Shown piece after piece: positions 1 through 9,637 of a DNA stretch of 64,000 bases. A program made the translations under genes and the position numbers. The DNA lies in contig JAMWET010003453.1 in the NCBI GenBank assembly GCA_024036415.1, positions 16,001-80,000 on the forward strand. Reading direction: 5' to 3'. This DNA is from Prochilodus magdalenae (taxonomy: Eukaryota; Chordata; Actinopteri; Characiformes; Prochilodontidae). The notes under the pieces were generated by a model, which was not told the DNA's origin, did no database searches, and worked only from the letters and a program-made list of their open reading frames with translations. Each line of letters opens with the position of its first letter. Positions within the stretch are counted from its first letter, which is position 1.

Positions 1-283
1 GTATCGGTCCTAATAGTCACATATGCGCGTCTCCTAATCGTTATCTCCTGTACTACTGACTCTATCTATGTTGGGGCGACTATTCATTCACTCCTACCTT
101 GCTGGTGGCCACCTTGTTAATGTTACTGTTAGCTCATCGACGCTGCTGCTCAGTGCAGTGATGGTCATCTCTTATCTTTATCGAGATCAACAAGGACCCT
201 GCGCCCACAGGCCACTGTGCCCACAGGACAACTGCCCACGAGGACAATTCGGACTTATTCTGCAGTCAGCAGTGACACTGTGA
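1..283. other. non-coding sequence, nothing recognised
   Basis: Mixed-composition sequence at the left edge. The short open frames here have no recognisable domain, signal peptide or splice context. I see no RNA gene or repeat that I can name. Confidence 0.5.
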
Positions 284-480
284 GTATCCAGTAGTCAGTA
301 CTGTGTCTGATCTACTGCCCACTAGCACAACACTAACACTAAAACACACCATGTCAGTGTCACGCAGTGCTGAAATGTCACCACCCACTACATACCTTGC
401 TCTTGGGTGTGTCATTGGGGGTCCTACTATATATAGAACAGGCCTATACAATATACAAGAAACTATAGTATGCCTAATCG
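284..480 (-). repeat. degraded copy of a common teleost interspersed repeat
   Basis: The stretch contains in order GTGTCTGATCTACTG, a CAGTGTCACGCAGTGCTGA-like block and a GGGGGTCCT block followed by GAACAGG. This order matches, with many small indels, a non-autonomous interspersed repeat that I remember as abundant in teleost genomes. A copy in the opposite orientation lies at about 32490-33110. The family name is not certain and the identification is from memory. The short open frames over this interval are shadows. Confidence 0.45.
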
Positions 481-2339
481 CGGTGCCCAGTCCTGAAATC
501 ACGTCTCTGACGTCTCACATATGTTTCAGGTTTCTTTTATTCTTCAGTCTGTACACACACGTCCACATAGAAAAACTGAGTTGGGGTCTTAAACAAATAC
601 ACCACGTCATACGCCATTAAACGTACTTGCATGATGGACCACACTTGAATCATTAGAGGGAGGGTGGGGTTGCCATTTCTCTCACTAGTTTTATTCAGTC
701 CGTCTTACCAACGCACCTTTAAATATCTGAGGAGCACGTCTATGGATTTGTGTACAGTGACTGTGGCTGTGTGTATATAAATCGCAGGTGTGACTCAACT
801 AGTGGCGCGCAGACCAGTCAGCCAGGTGTGCGTGTATCAGCACAGGGGGGCCGAAGCATTACCAGCACCTGCTACCCCCCACCCTTAAATATGACGGTGT
901 GATTAGCGCTAGTTGGGTCCATCGCGTATCGCAATTGTTGGATGATCCCGTGTCCTAGCATGTGTGCCGCTCAGGCTTCATTTGATGTCCTGTACGGTTT
1001 AGCTGTGTCCTCTATATCAGGGGGTTTTAGACTCTAGTGGGTCATGGGTATGGTTCCACACATGTCCGCATGGCAGCTCTCCTACAACATCGGCCGTTCA
1101 TGTAATGTTCGTCCAGATGATTTGAGCCCTTGGAGCTTTCAAAACAAGCGATGTTTTGAACCATGTACGACATAAAATCCCTACGCCTACTCGTCACACC
1201 CTAGGCCCACAAAACCTAAATGCAGCAACTAGAACTTTCACGTTTTTTTGATTTATGCTAAATTGACAAGGGACACGCCCGCCGCGACGCCCCATGCACC
1301 AACCCCCCCCCCCCACGTGCACACAATGCATGTCCCAGAACATCGACTCACACACAGACCCCTGCCATACGGGGAGTATTGTCAAGGTAGGGCTCTATTC
1401 ACTAGTCGTAGCGCGCACCCCACCCCCTTTGGGGCCTCTGGTCGTCCTTTTAAACACTTGAGAAACAATGAGGCGCAGGCTCCACTAGATTAAGTCCGTT
1501 GACGCTCTTAGGAAAGTTTTCGCTTCCCTCATGTTCACTGTCTCCCCTTTTCCTTTGCCGCGTTCCGCGTCCAGCCCCCATCTCCTTCCCTCGTCCCTCT
1601 GCATCTCCAGCCTCTCGTGCTCTCGATCACTACTTGCGACAAGTGGCCCTGTCTCCTCCAGCCCCCCCCTCTTCTCCATCACTTTTCGGCCCTAGTTCCC
1701 TCACTCATCGTGCGCTCCTCTCGATCTGCTAGATGAGGGTAACTGCTCCGCCTACTCTGTTCTTCTCTAGAGGAAATGATCGAGATTGAATGGGTCGGTG
1801 GTCGCGCAGGTCAAGACGCAGCCATGCCGATGATATCACCAGCCGAAACAATCGGCAGCTTAATCAGTGGCTGGAAATGGAGTTAACGAGATTATTATTG
1901 GATGGAGGGAGGGAGAGCTTTTAACCCGTTAGACCCTCATGGCAGGAAATGCTAACATGGTCCTGCGTTCGTACTAGAGAGACAGTGAGGAGGTTAGAAA
2001 GAGAGGGCATGGCAACAAACAAAGTTCGGATCTGGGGGTGGGGCTTTGCCGCTTGATAATTTGCTTTGGTTCGATAATAATCCGAGAATAAATACATAAT
2101 AAATAAACAAAATAATGTACAGTATAATCAAACAAGTATGCCCACACACTGTCGAAAAAACATTGCCCCCAGATGGAATGAAACTTGGTGGGAAGGTTTG
2201 ACATTGTGAGACATGCAGATGATTCAAGTTCCTGACGTGAGCAGGGACTGCCCTTATCCTTGTACCCGACTGACTATATATAGGACGTCCTGTCATGCAT
2301 GCTTCCCGACTTGTGCGGTTGTGTTGGTAGCGTTCAGCT
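481..2339. other. non-coding sequence with a pyrimidine-rich patch
   Basis: No gene is recognisable in this 1.9 kb. A pyrimidine-rich patch lies at about 1500-1735 and a run of 11 or more C residues near 1305-1315. AT-rich sequence with AATAAA-like words occurs near 2085-2115, but no coding region is visible for it to terminate. Open frames up to 117 codons have no family signature. Confidence 0.5.
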
Positions 2340-2965
2340 CGCATCAAGTTTGTGTCGCATCATAGGGCTCCAGGAAACGAGATGGTCCTATCAAGGTATC
2401 ATGTGCCATACCGGTCATGCGGATACTGCCATGGCACGAAGAAAGTGGCGTGCACCAGTGACATGAAAGATCTGGGAGACCTACACGAACCATGAGAGCA
2501 AACCCATTACAGTCATGGTTGTGGACATTCAGCGAGCAGGGATGCCCTCCATGAGTCATGTTGGTGCCAGCACCATTGGCAGGTGGCTGCATGATGCTGG
2601 ACTACATGACACGACCGTGGCGACGACTGCATGACTGCAGACTGTCATGGAGTGACACCGAATGTCAGCGGGTCATCTTCAGTGATGGGTCCTGCATTTG
2701 CTTTGGTGAAGACGACCAATGAATATGTGTGTGGAGGCCCCCCGGTCAGCGCCACGACGAACAGTCTCCAGAAGGCTTGGTGTCAGTCCACCTCCACCCC
2801 TACCACAACGTCTGCAGGAACTGTGTGAGGATATCCAAGCTGTATGGGATGGATTATCACAGGACGCCATTAGGAACCTCTACAACTCCATGCTAAGACG
2901 TCTGGCATGTTGTGCTAGCGTTACACATTCTCCTTATTATTATTATAGTTCTAAATAGAACCTCA
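2340..2965 (+). pseudogene. broken Tc1/mariner-type transposase remnant
   Basis: Three separated coding scraps on the plus strand match the family order of Tc1/mariner DDE transposases. At 2566-2607 the frame reads ASTIGRWLHDAGLH, like the end of the paired DNA-binding region. At about 2645-2710 it reads RVIFSDGS, which corresponds to the conserved FSDES block around the second catalytic aspartate. At about 2810-2910 it reads VWDGLSQDAIRNLYNSM, like the C-terminal helix. The scraps lie in different frames with stops between them. The SPDLNPIE-type block carrying the third catalytic residue is missing, so the copy cannot encode an active enzyme. No terminal inverted repeats were identified. 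Family assignment rests on remembered motifs. Confidence 0.6.
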
Positions 2966-3214
2966 TACATACAAAGTGACCAGCCGTGTTTGGATTTTGG
3001 ATGGGAAAAATGTCCATCCAGGTCTTTCTGAACTTTTAGTTTTAACAAAATGACTGAAAACGGAGAGCAGGCTAATCAATATGTTGCTAGCTCCACATCG
3101 GCGCTCCCTACTTCTATGCTAATATGTCTGTGGCAAGCTATAAGCAAACCTGGAGCGTCTTTTAGGAGCGTCAGATCAAGATAACACTTTACCTTTAATT
3201 AGGAACCGAAAAAA
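2966..3214. other. non-coding spacer between repeats
   Basis: AT-moderate sequence between the transposase relic and the first dispersed repeat copy. No gene or named element is visible. It carries gctagc words like those in the repeat that follows, so it may be the flank of that repeat. Confidence 0.35.
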
Positions 3215-3775
3215 GTTCATGCGAATCTCCATTAGCTTAGCGCTCAGACACTCCTCGAAGTCCTTAGGGGTGCTAGCAGCAGTTAGCGTTACCGCTAAGG
3301 TGGGTTTTGGCATTTATGACCAGATTTCAAGGCCTAATTTAGTGAGGACAGTCATTTTTAGAGTAGAGTGTTGCTGCCACGTGTGTTTAAACACATTTGT
3401 CTTCCGCATTTAACATCTGCGTGAAGTAAAACACCCGCACATATACACACACACTAGCGGGCAGTGAGCACACTTGCCCAGAGCGGTGGGCAGCCCCATC
3501 CCCAGCACCCAGGGAGCAGTTGGGGGTTAGGTGCCTTGCTCTAAGCCACTTCACCTCCGGTCACAAGGCGGGTCCCTAACCTCCAGCCCATGACTGCCCC
3601 TAAATTAGAGCACACCACCGTAGTCCATTCTGGTGTGTGCAGTAGCCTGTATCATTATTACTGCAGTTGTTGTTGCTGGACAGGTTAAATAAAGGCTGCT
3701 GTGGTCCGTGGGTTCGTATAATTTCGCAATCTGGGCTGAATGCGGTTGGCTGGCAGCACAATAAGCTTCCTGTGT
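3215..3775 (+). repeat. dispersed repeat family D, copy 1, interrupted by a SINE
   Basis: Left part (about 3225-3345) and right part (about 3603-3765) align in the same order to 5304-5560 and 6955-7215. Shared words are TTAGCGCT, AAGTCCTTAGG, ACCGCTAAGGTGGG and TTTCAAGGCCTAAT on the left, and GTAGTCC, GCAGTTGTTGTTG and CTGGGCTGAATGCGGTTG on the right. In this copy about 250 bp of extra sequence, including a SINE, separates the two halves. The family appears non-coding and non-autonomous; I cannot name it. Confidence 0.7.
3417..3600 (-). mobile_element. tRNA-derived SINE with internal promoter deletion
   Basis: Matches the fuller SINE copy at 16510-16745 over both ends. Shared blocks include CAGTGAGCACACTTGCCCAG, the GCGGTGGGCAGCCCCATCC region and CCTAACCTCCAGCCCA. 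Read on the minus strand it begins with the tRNA-like head and ends in a CA/GT-rich tail. Compared with the other copy, about 36 bp between ACTTCA and CCTCCGGTCACAAGG are missing. That missing piece holds the pol III B box, so this copy lacks an intact internal promoter. It sits inside dispersed repeat D. Confidence 0.65.
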
Positions 3776-4194
3776 AAACAGGTGTGTGTGTGTGTTTGTG
3801 TGTGTGTGTGGGTGAAACATTACTATCGAAAGTGAACGTAAGGGTGTGAGTGTGTGGGTGGGTGAGCTCATGAGTCACGCCAATGTAAAAAAAAAAAAAA
3901 AACACAAACAGGAAAAGACCTCATACCTAACACACCGGAGTAGGAGCGCGCCCACGTCCTCGTGTCAGCACCTGCATCTGTTTTTATTGGGAGATACAGA
4001 CAAAGGGATTTGGGATATAGGCTCAGACGGGTCCTAATGATGTACGACCTTCAACGACTTGGTGCCAAATCAGCTTAAGTGCATGACATCCATTACCAGC
4101 GTACGTTCGGTTCACTCGTATGTCGTTTTACATGGAGCACTCTCCAATTCACGCAGACCTTTCTGTAGGGATCCAACAAAATCCCAGAATTCAG
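3776..4194. other. GT-rich patch, A-run and non-coding sequence
   Basis: A degenerate GT stretch (about 3782-3865) is followed by a run of 16 A residues (3887-3902). The open frames across it are low-complexity shadows. The remainder to 4194 carries nothing recognisable. Confidence 0.5.
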
Positions 4195-4809
4195 GGGATG
4201 AACACTCATGGGCGACTGGCTGTCCTTGTAGGCGGAGTCTAAGATGGAGAAGTGAGTGCGGTGTTCCCCCTACAGGCCAAGCTTTACGGCACTAACATTA
4301 AAAACACTGGACAAAATCAAATGTGCAATAAATAAACAATCTTAATCTTTTGGATATTTAATCTCTGTGTTGTTGCCGTGGTGTGGCCCTAGCTGTGCTC
4401 TGCATTGTTTATGTTGTGTGCGGAGTCAGTAATAGAAAACTAAAGCACAGTGTAATATGTCTTTCAGTGGATCGTGGCATGGTTGCAGCATTTGCCTGCA
4501 CCGGCGTTCATGTAATATATGTACGTGAGTTTGATTGTACCACCGATATGAACCACCAATGTTTCATAGTTGTTTACAGGCGTTACAAAAGCGTTTGGGA
4601 TCGGCCCCTTTTACCGTCCTCTTTTACAAACCCAGGATTTGTATTTGAAGGCGGAACCACAGTGTTTAAGGTTCACGGTATGTCAGATCCATGGACTGAA
4701 CACTCTTGGACAAGAAACGTCATATGGACACTTTGCCAAACTCCACTGACCTCTGCGTCATTAAATAGTGGAGATGTAAGCAGAGTCGTTCAGAGTGGCC
4801 CTGTCTAGA
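4195..4809 (+). repeat. dispersed repeat blocks A, C and B, copy 1
   Basis: Three blocks recur at 6660-7415. Block A (4195-4345) contains CTACAGGCCAAGCTTTACGG. Block C (about 4470-4556) contains CATGGTTGCAGCATTTGCC. Block B (4683-4809) contains GATCCATGGACTGAAC and ends in GTCTAGA. In this copy the order is A-C-B, while in the second copy it is A-B-D-C, so the family has been rearranged. A 141-codon open frame runs across C and B but has no domain, and the second copy does not keep it open, so I do not call a gene. Confidence 0.65.
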
Positions 4810-5298
4810 TTTAATTCAATTCAACTTTATTGTCATTATACCAATACAGGGTTGTAAGTTTGACAGCTCTAGGGTAAAAGCTGTCCCTGAACCTGGTGGT
4901 TCTGGCTCGGATGTTCCGGTACCTCTTTCCGGAGGGCAGAGGTTGGAAGAGGGGATGGCTGGGGTGTGTGGGGTCTGAGGATATGTGGACTGCTTTCCTC
5001 AGACATCTCTTGTCGTAGATGTCCTGTATGGGTGGGAGGGTAGATGCGGTGATGTGCTGTGCAGTCTTTACCACCCTCTGCAGAGTCTGCGCTCAGCAGA
5101 GGTGGCCCTACCATACCACACAGTGATGCAGCTTGTCAGGATGCTCTCCACAGTGGATCTGTAGAAGCTGCAGAGGAGCTGCTGTGGCAGGTAGACTCTC
5201 CTCAGCGTTCATAGAAAGTGGAGGCGTTGTTGGGCCTTTCTGGCAAGGTGTGATGTGTTGATTGTCCAAGTAAGATCCTCGGCTAAGTGGACACCGAG
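4810..5298 (-). mobile_element. 3' end of a non-LTR retrotransposon (LINE), broken RT C-terminus
   Basis: Read on the minus strand from 5298, the sequence encodes the end of a LINE reverse-transcriptase polyprotein. Recognisable pieces include LGVHLAEDLTWTINT, ARKAQQRLHFL, VESILTSCITVWYG, and then IQDIYDKRCLRKA and SHPLFQPLPSGKRYR in a shifted frame. An in-frame TGA follows LHFL, and a one-base loss near 5087 shifts the frame, so the copy is dead. The 3' end is the ATTCAATTCAACTTTATTG-type tail seen in many fish LINEs of the CR1/L2 kind; the exact clade is uncertain. It is 5'-truncated, which is typical of target-primed insertion. It sits between blocks B and D of the dispersed repeat, and the copy at 6944-6960 lacks it. 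Confidence 0.8.
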
Positions 5299-5700
5299 GA
5301 ACCTAGCTTAGCGCTAACACACTACTAGAAGTCCTTAGGAGCACTAGTAGCAGTTAGCGGTGCCGCTAAGGTGGGCTTTTCCTCACGGTTTGACCGAGTT
5401 TGTCACTTATGACCTGATTTCAAGGCCTAATGAGAGTTTACCACTGTAGTCCGTTCTCCGCAGTTGTTGTTGCGGTACAGTAGTGCAGTTAGTAAGCGCT
5501 GCTGCGGACCGTGGGTTCAAATAATTTCACAGTCTGGGCTGAATGCGGTTGTCTGGCCTCCCCAAATAAACTGAGTCAGAGTCAGAATTGTTCACAGTGG
5601 TGGCGATAGGAACCAGACGGCCACCTCTAAAAGCTCCCTAGGTTATTACACCAAAGGGCTATGACTACACTGACTAGTACTTGAAACACTGGTTTATGAT
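5299..5700 (+). repeat. dispersed repeat family D, copy 2
   Basis: Continuation of the repeat interrupted by the LINE. It matches 6955-7325 at high identity, including CCTAGCTTAGCGCTAACACA, TTTCAAGGCCTAAT, CTGGGCTGAATGCGGTTGTC and CAGTGGTGGCGATAGGAACC. It carries no coding potential. The match to 6955-7325 ends near 5680. Confidence 0.75.
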
Positions 5701-5870
5701 TTTTTTTATCATCCACATTACATCATCAGCATTTCATTAGCAGTGACACTGGTAATTTGATCATGGCTGACTGTAAACATTGGCTCTGGAATGTGTAGCC
5801 ATATGATGTAATAGCTTTCTATGGGGGAGCGTTTAGAGATCAGTGTCTGGTTCCTATCACCACCACTATG
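5593..5870. repeat. inverted repeat pair (fold-back element end)
   Basis: The 26-base arm at 5593-5618 (contains GTGGCGATAGGAACCAGAC) is repeated in inverted orientation at 5845-5870 (contains GTCTGGTTCCTATCACCACC), with 24 of 26 positions matching and a loop of about 226 bp. Such arms are what a MITE or fold-back element would show. The left arm is also part of dispersed repeat D, so the element boundary may define the end of that family. Confidence 0.65.
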
Positions 5871-6659
5871 ACTCTATAATCTGATCTAGAAGTTTTTTCT
5901 TTTGAGAAATGACTGGAATTCATCTTTAATGTGTGTACAGGGCATCCTGAGCTGTATGCAGGTAGCTGAGTAACTAAATCGCTATTACCAGGTGTGTGTG
6001 ACCGACATGCCAGAGTGTGTGTGTGGGCGGGGTGAGTGACTCACCGCTTGACATTGCAAAACCACTCAATAAAACAAAGGCATTACAGGTGCATAAAAAA
6101 CAAGCTGACGTGAATATTATCTCAGGTCTACTTCCCGGCCCGGAGGTGGGTGTGGGGGATGGAGGTCGGGGTATTGCACAAGGTCAGATTTCTCAGTATT
6201 TATTCAGCATGATGAGACAAAATTGGAAGTTGTCCAGTAGGACAGTCTTGTCCCTGAACCTTTGATTGGGACAGGCGACAGGCTTGACTGTTGGGCTTAC
6301 GTTATCTAGCTAACTGAGAAATCCAGCTTTATCACATACAGTCCCTGGTGGTAATTAGGGTCAAGGTAGTCAATCAGCCAAGGCCCTTCTGGTGTGTGAA
6401 CAGGAGCTATGAGGCTAGCATGGATCAAAGGCCAATGTAGACCAGCATGGCCGGACCCCAGCCAAACAAGCATACGTGGTGTTTTTGATGCTGGACAACC
6501 AGCACGATCAACTAAACCCGCACCAGACCAGCACCAAACCAGTACATGCGCTGTTTGTCCAGCAGGGCCAAGTAATTGCGACCTATGTCCATGAATTAGC
6601 GTGATGCAGAGATGGCATTATCAGTGTACCAGGGTTTGGACATGAAGCTTCAGTTGCTG
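5871..6659. other. non-coding sequence, nothing recognised
   Basis: No gene, named repeat or RNA is visible. A loosely repetitive CCAGCA/ACCAG-rich patch lies at about 6430-6570. Its open frame of about 60 codons is compositionally biased and not convincing. Confidence 0.45.
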
Positions 6660-7415
6660 CTAAAAGATGGAGAACACTCATGGGCGAATGGCTGCATTTG
6701 TAGGCGGAGTCTAAGATGGAGCAGTGAGTGCGGGGTTCCCCCTACAGGCCAAGCTTTACGGCGCTAACATTAAAAACACTGGACAGAATTCAATGTGCAC
6801 TAAATATACGATCTTAAGTCTGTCAGATCCATGGACTGAACCCTCTTGGACAAGAAACATCCTATGGAAACTTTGCCAAACTCCATTGACCTCTGTGTCA
6901 TTAAATAGTGGAGATGTAAGCAGAGCCATTCAGAGTGGTCCCGTCTAGAGAAACCTAGCTTAGCGCTAACACACTACTAGAAGTCCTAGGAGCACTAGTA
7001 GCAGTTAGCGGTACCGCTAAGGTGGGCTTTTCCTCATGGTTTGACCGAGTCTCTTATGACCTGATTTCAAGGCCTAATTAGAGTTTACCACTGTAGTCCG
7101 TTCTGGTGGTGCGCAGTTGTTGTTGCGGTACAGTAGTGCAGTTAGTAAGCGCTGCTACGGACCGTGGATTCAAATAATTTCGCAGTCTGGGCTGAATGCG
7201 GTTGTCTGGCCGCCCCAAATAAACTGAGTCAGAGTTGTTCACAGTGGTGGCGATAGGAACCAGACGGCCACCTCTAAAAGCTCCCTCAGTTGTTACAATA
7301 AAGGGCTATGACTACACTGGCCAGTACGTGAATCGTGGCATGGTTGCAGCATTTGCCTGCACCGGTGTTGATGTAATATGTGTACGTGAGTTTGATTGTA
7401 CCATCGATATGCCAC
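6660..7415 (+). repeat. dispersed repeat blocks A-B-D-C, copy 2
   Basis: Block A (6660-6815) and block B (6822-6950) match 4195-4345 and 4683-4809. Block D (6955-7325) matches 5304-5690. Block C (7329-7412) matches 4472-4555. B and D are joined directly across GTCTAGAGAAACCTAG at about 6943-6958, with no LINE in between, so this is the empty-site version of the locus at 4810-5298. No coding function is inferred; open frames across C and B have no domain. Confidence 0.75.
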
Positions 7416-8545
7416 CGATGAAACAGCAAATGATGAAAGCCATGGCAGTGCACAAACAGATTTGCACCGTCTATGAACAAGGGCTAAAAGACGGACATGA
7501 GATTGTCCTGTAGAGTATACGGTGTTCAGTGAGTGTAGTATTTACAGTGGCCTTGCATCAACATGTCAAAGCAACGACAGTTATGTCATCTGGCCGAACA
7601 TGCTTTGTTAAGAGGCTGATCAAATGGGCTGTTATTGGTCTCAAAGGGAACAGTGAGGATGAACCTGGCCACCAAGCGAAGCAAGCTTCATAAGCTACTG
7701 TGGCTTTGTTCTGGTTTGGTTTGGGGTTTTAGCTTGGATCGGTGCAGGAATGGATGGTGCTGGAGTGGCAGCGCCAACACGCTGACCTGCATTAAGAGCT
7801 AATTTAGATTTTACGTTTTTGACGTGTAACTAACACCATAGGGACCGAGACCATCTGTAGCCTCAGGGCCCACAAGTGGACCGAAGTGCCACTGAGCATG
7901 GTGCTAACTGTAAACCTTTTGCCCTAAACTGTGTGGAGTTGTTGGGAGGGGTGGGGTTGGGGGTGCGGTGGAGGGCCAGAAATCTCCAACTAGCCGAGAC
8001 GTCCCTCCCTTACAGGTCCACCTTGCTGGTGTGCAGTTTGAGAGTGCAGGCCATCTGTTGATGCGTAGTTTGTGTTAGAATTCTGTAGCCCTTCATCTGT
8101 GGTGGTTTTCTGACCACAGCCCTTAAGAAAGTAGGAAAGCCGGCTTAGTTCTGGGATGGGCTGGGAAACTGCTATCCAACACCTTCAATTTTGTAGTGGA
8201 GATCAAAGGGCCGTCGCCTCGTGCCTGACCGCTGCTGTAACCCCAGCTGTTCACATTTTCAACCCACAAATAAATGCTACTGGACTGTGATTGTTAGTCT
8301 TGCGGGAATGACTCGTTGTGTTTAGCAGTTGGACTCCGGCTTGTGGTCCACTGCAGAACTGCCATCACAAACCCCGGGAGAGAGGAAAGTTCCAGCTGGA
8401 CGGAAATAGAGAATTCCACTTTTGGAAAACGATAGGAAAGGAAACACCTGATGAGGAGGAGGTGCTGGACGTAGCTTTTACATGTCTCCAGATGAAGAAA
8501 CTGAACCCAAGGCTTCATAGTCTTCGATGATTGTGCTTTTAACGT
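7416..8545. other. non-coding sequence, nothing recognised
   Basis: About 1.1 kb without a recognisable gene or repeat. A G-rich patch lies at about 7938-7975. Open frames are short and lack motifs. Confidence 0.45.
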
Positions 8546-9637
8546 AACTGTGATTGATTTGGGCTTTTATTGGGGGCCAACAAACATCATTGATTGGGAA
8601 CCCATGAGTTGACTGTGGCCTTGGAAGCGACCTTGATAAGGGACCCTGCAATGTTTGAGACTCTAGAAATGACCTTCATAAGGACCCTGCCAATATAATT
8701 GACTGGGGCCCAGGTCCTCGGAAACTACCCTGATGGACTTCCAAGAAAAGACTGTTATTGGGGCCCAAGAAATTGTATAATTAGGGCCAAAGAAACAACA
8801 TTGATTGTGAGCCCATGAGTTGACCGTGGCCTTGGAAACGACCTTAATTAGGAACCCTGGAATGTTTGAGGCTCTAGAAATAAACAGGATGATAAAACTG
8901 ACATCGAATGAGGCCCTAGAAATGACTTTCATAAGGACCCTACAAACATCATTGACTGGGCCCAGGAATGATTTGGATTGGGTCCTTGGAAACTACTGGC
9001 TCATTGGCTGGGACCCCATGAGTTGACTGTGGCCCTAGAAATGACCTTGATTAGGGACCCTGGAATGTTTGAGGCTCTAAAATGAACAGGATTATAAAAC
9101 TGACATTGAATGAGGCCCTAGAAATGACTTTTATTAGGACCCTGTATACATCTTTGACTGGGGCCCAGGAATGATTTGGATTGGATCCTCGGAAACTACT
9201 ATGACTGGCTTCCAATAAATGACTTTAATTGGGGTCCAAGAAATGGTTTAATTAGGGCCAACGAAAACATCATTGATTGGGACCCCATAAGTTGACTGGG
9301 ACCCTAGAAATGACCTTGATTATGGACCCTGGAATGTTTGAGGCTAAAAATGAACAAGATGATAAAACTGACTTTGACTGAGGCCCCAGAAATGACCTTC
9401 ATAAGGACCCTGCCAATATAATTGACTGGGGCCCAGGAATGATTTGGATTGGGTCCTCGGAAACTACTTTGACTGGCTTCCAATAAATGACTTTGATTGG
9501 GGCCCAAGAAATGGTCTGATTATGGCCAAAGAGACATCATTGATTGGGACCCCATGAGTTGACTGTGGCCCTAGAAATGACCTTGATTAGGAACCGTAGA
9601 ATGTTTAAGACTCTGGAAGTGAACTGGACTTGGGAAC
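8546..9637. repeat. complex tandem array R1 (about 200-280 bp periods)
   Basis: A long-period array. The landmark GTTGACTGTGGCC (with small changes) recurs at about 8608, 8817, 9011, 9290 and 9556. Between landmarks the same phrases return: GACCTTGATTAGG, GACCCTGGAATGTTTGAGG, GATGATAAAACTGAC, GGGCCCAGGAATGATTTGGA and GGAAACTAC. Within each period shorter elements of about 42-46 bp resemble one another, so this is a higher-order repeat. Several frames stay open by chance because stops are excluded from the unit. No protein is proposed. Confidence 0.85.
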
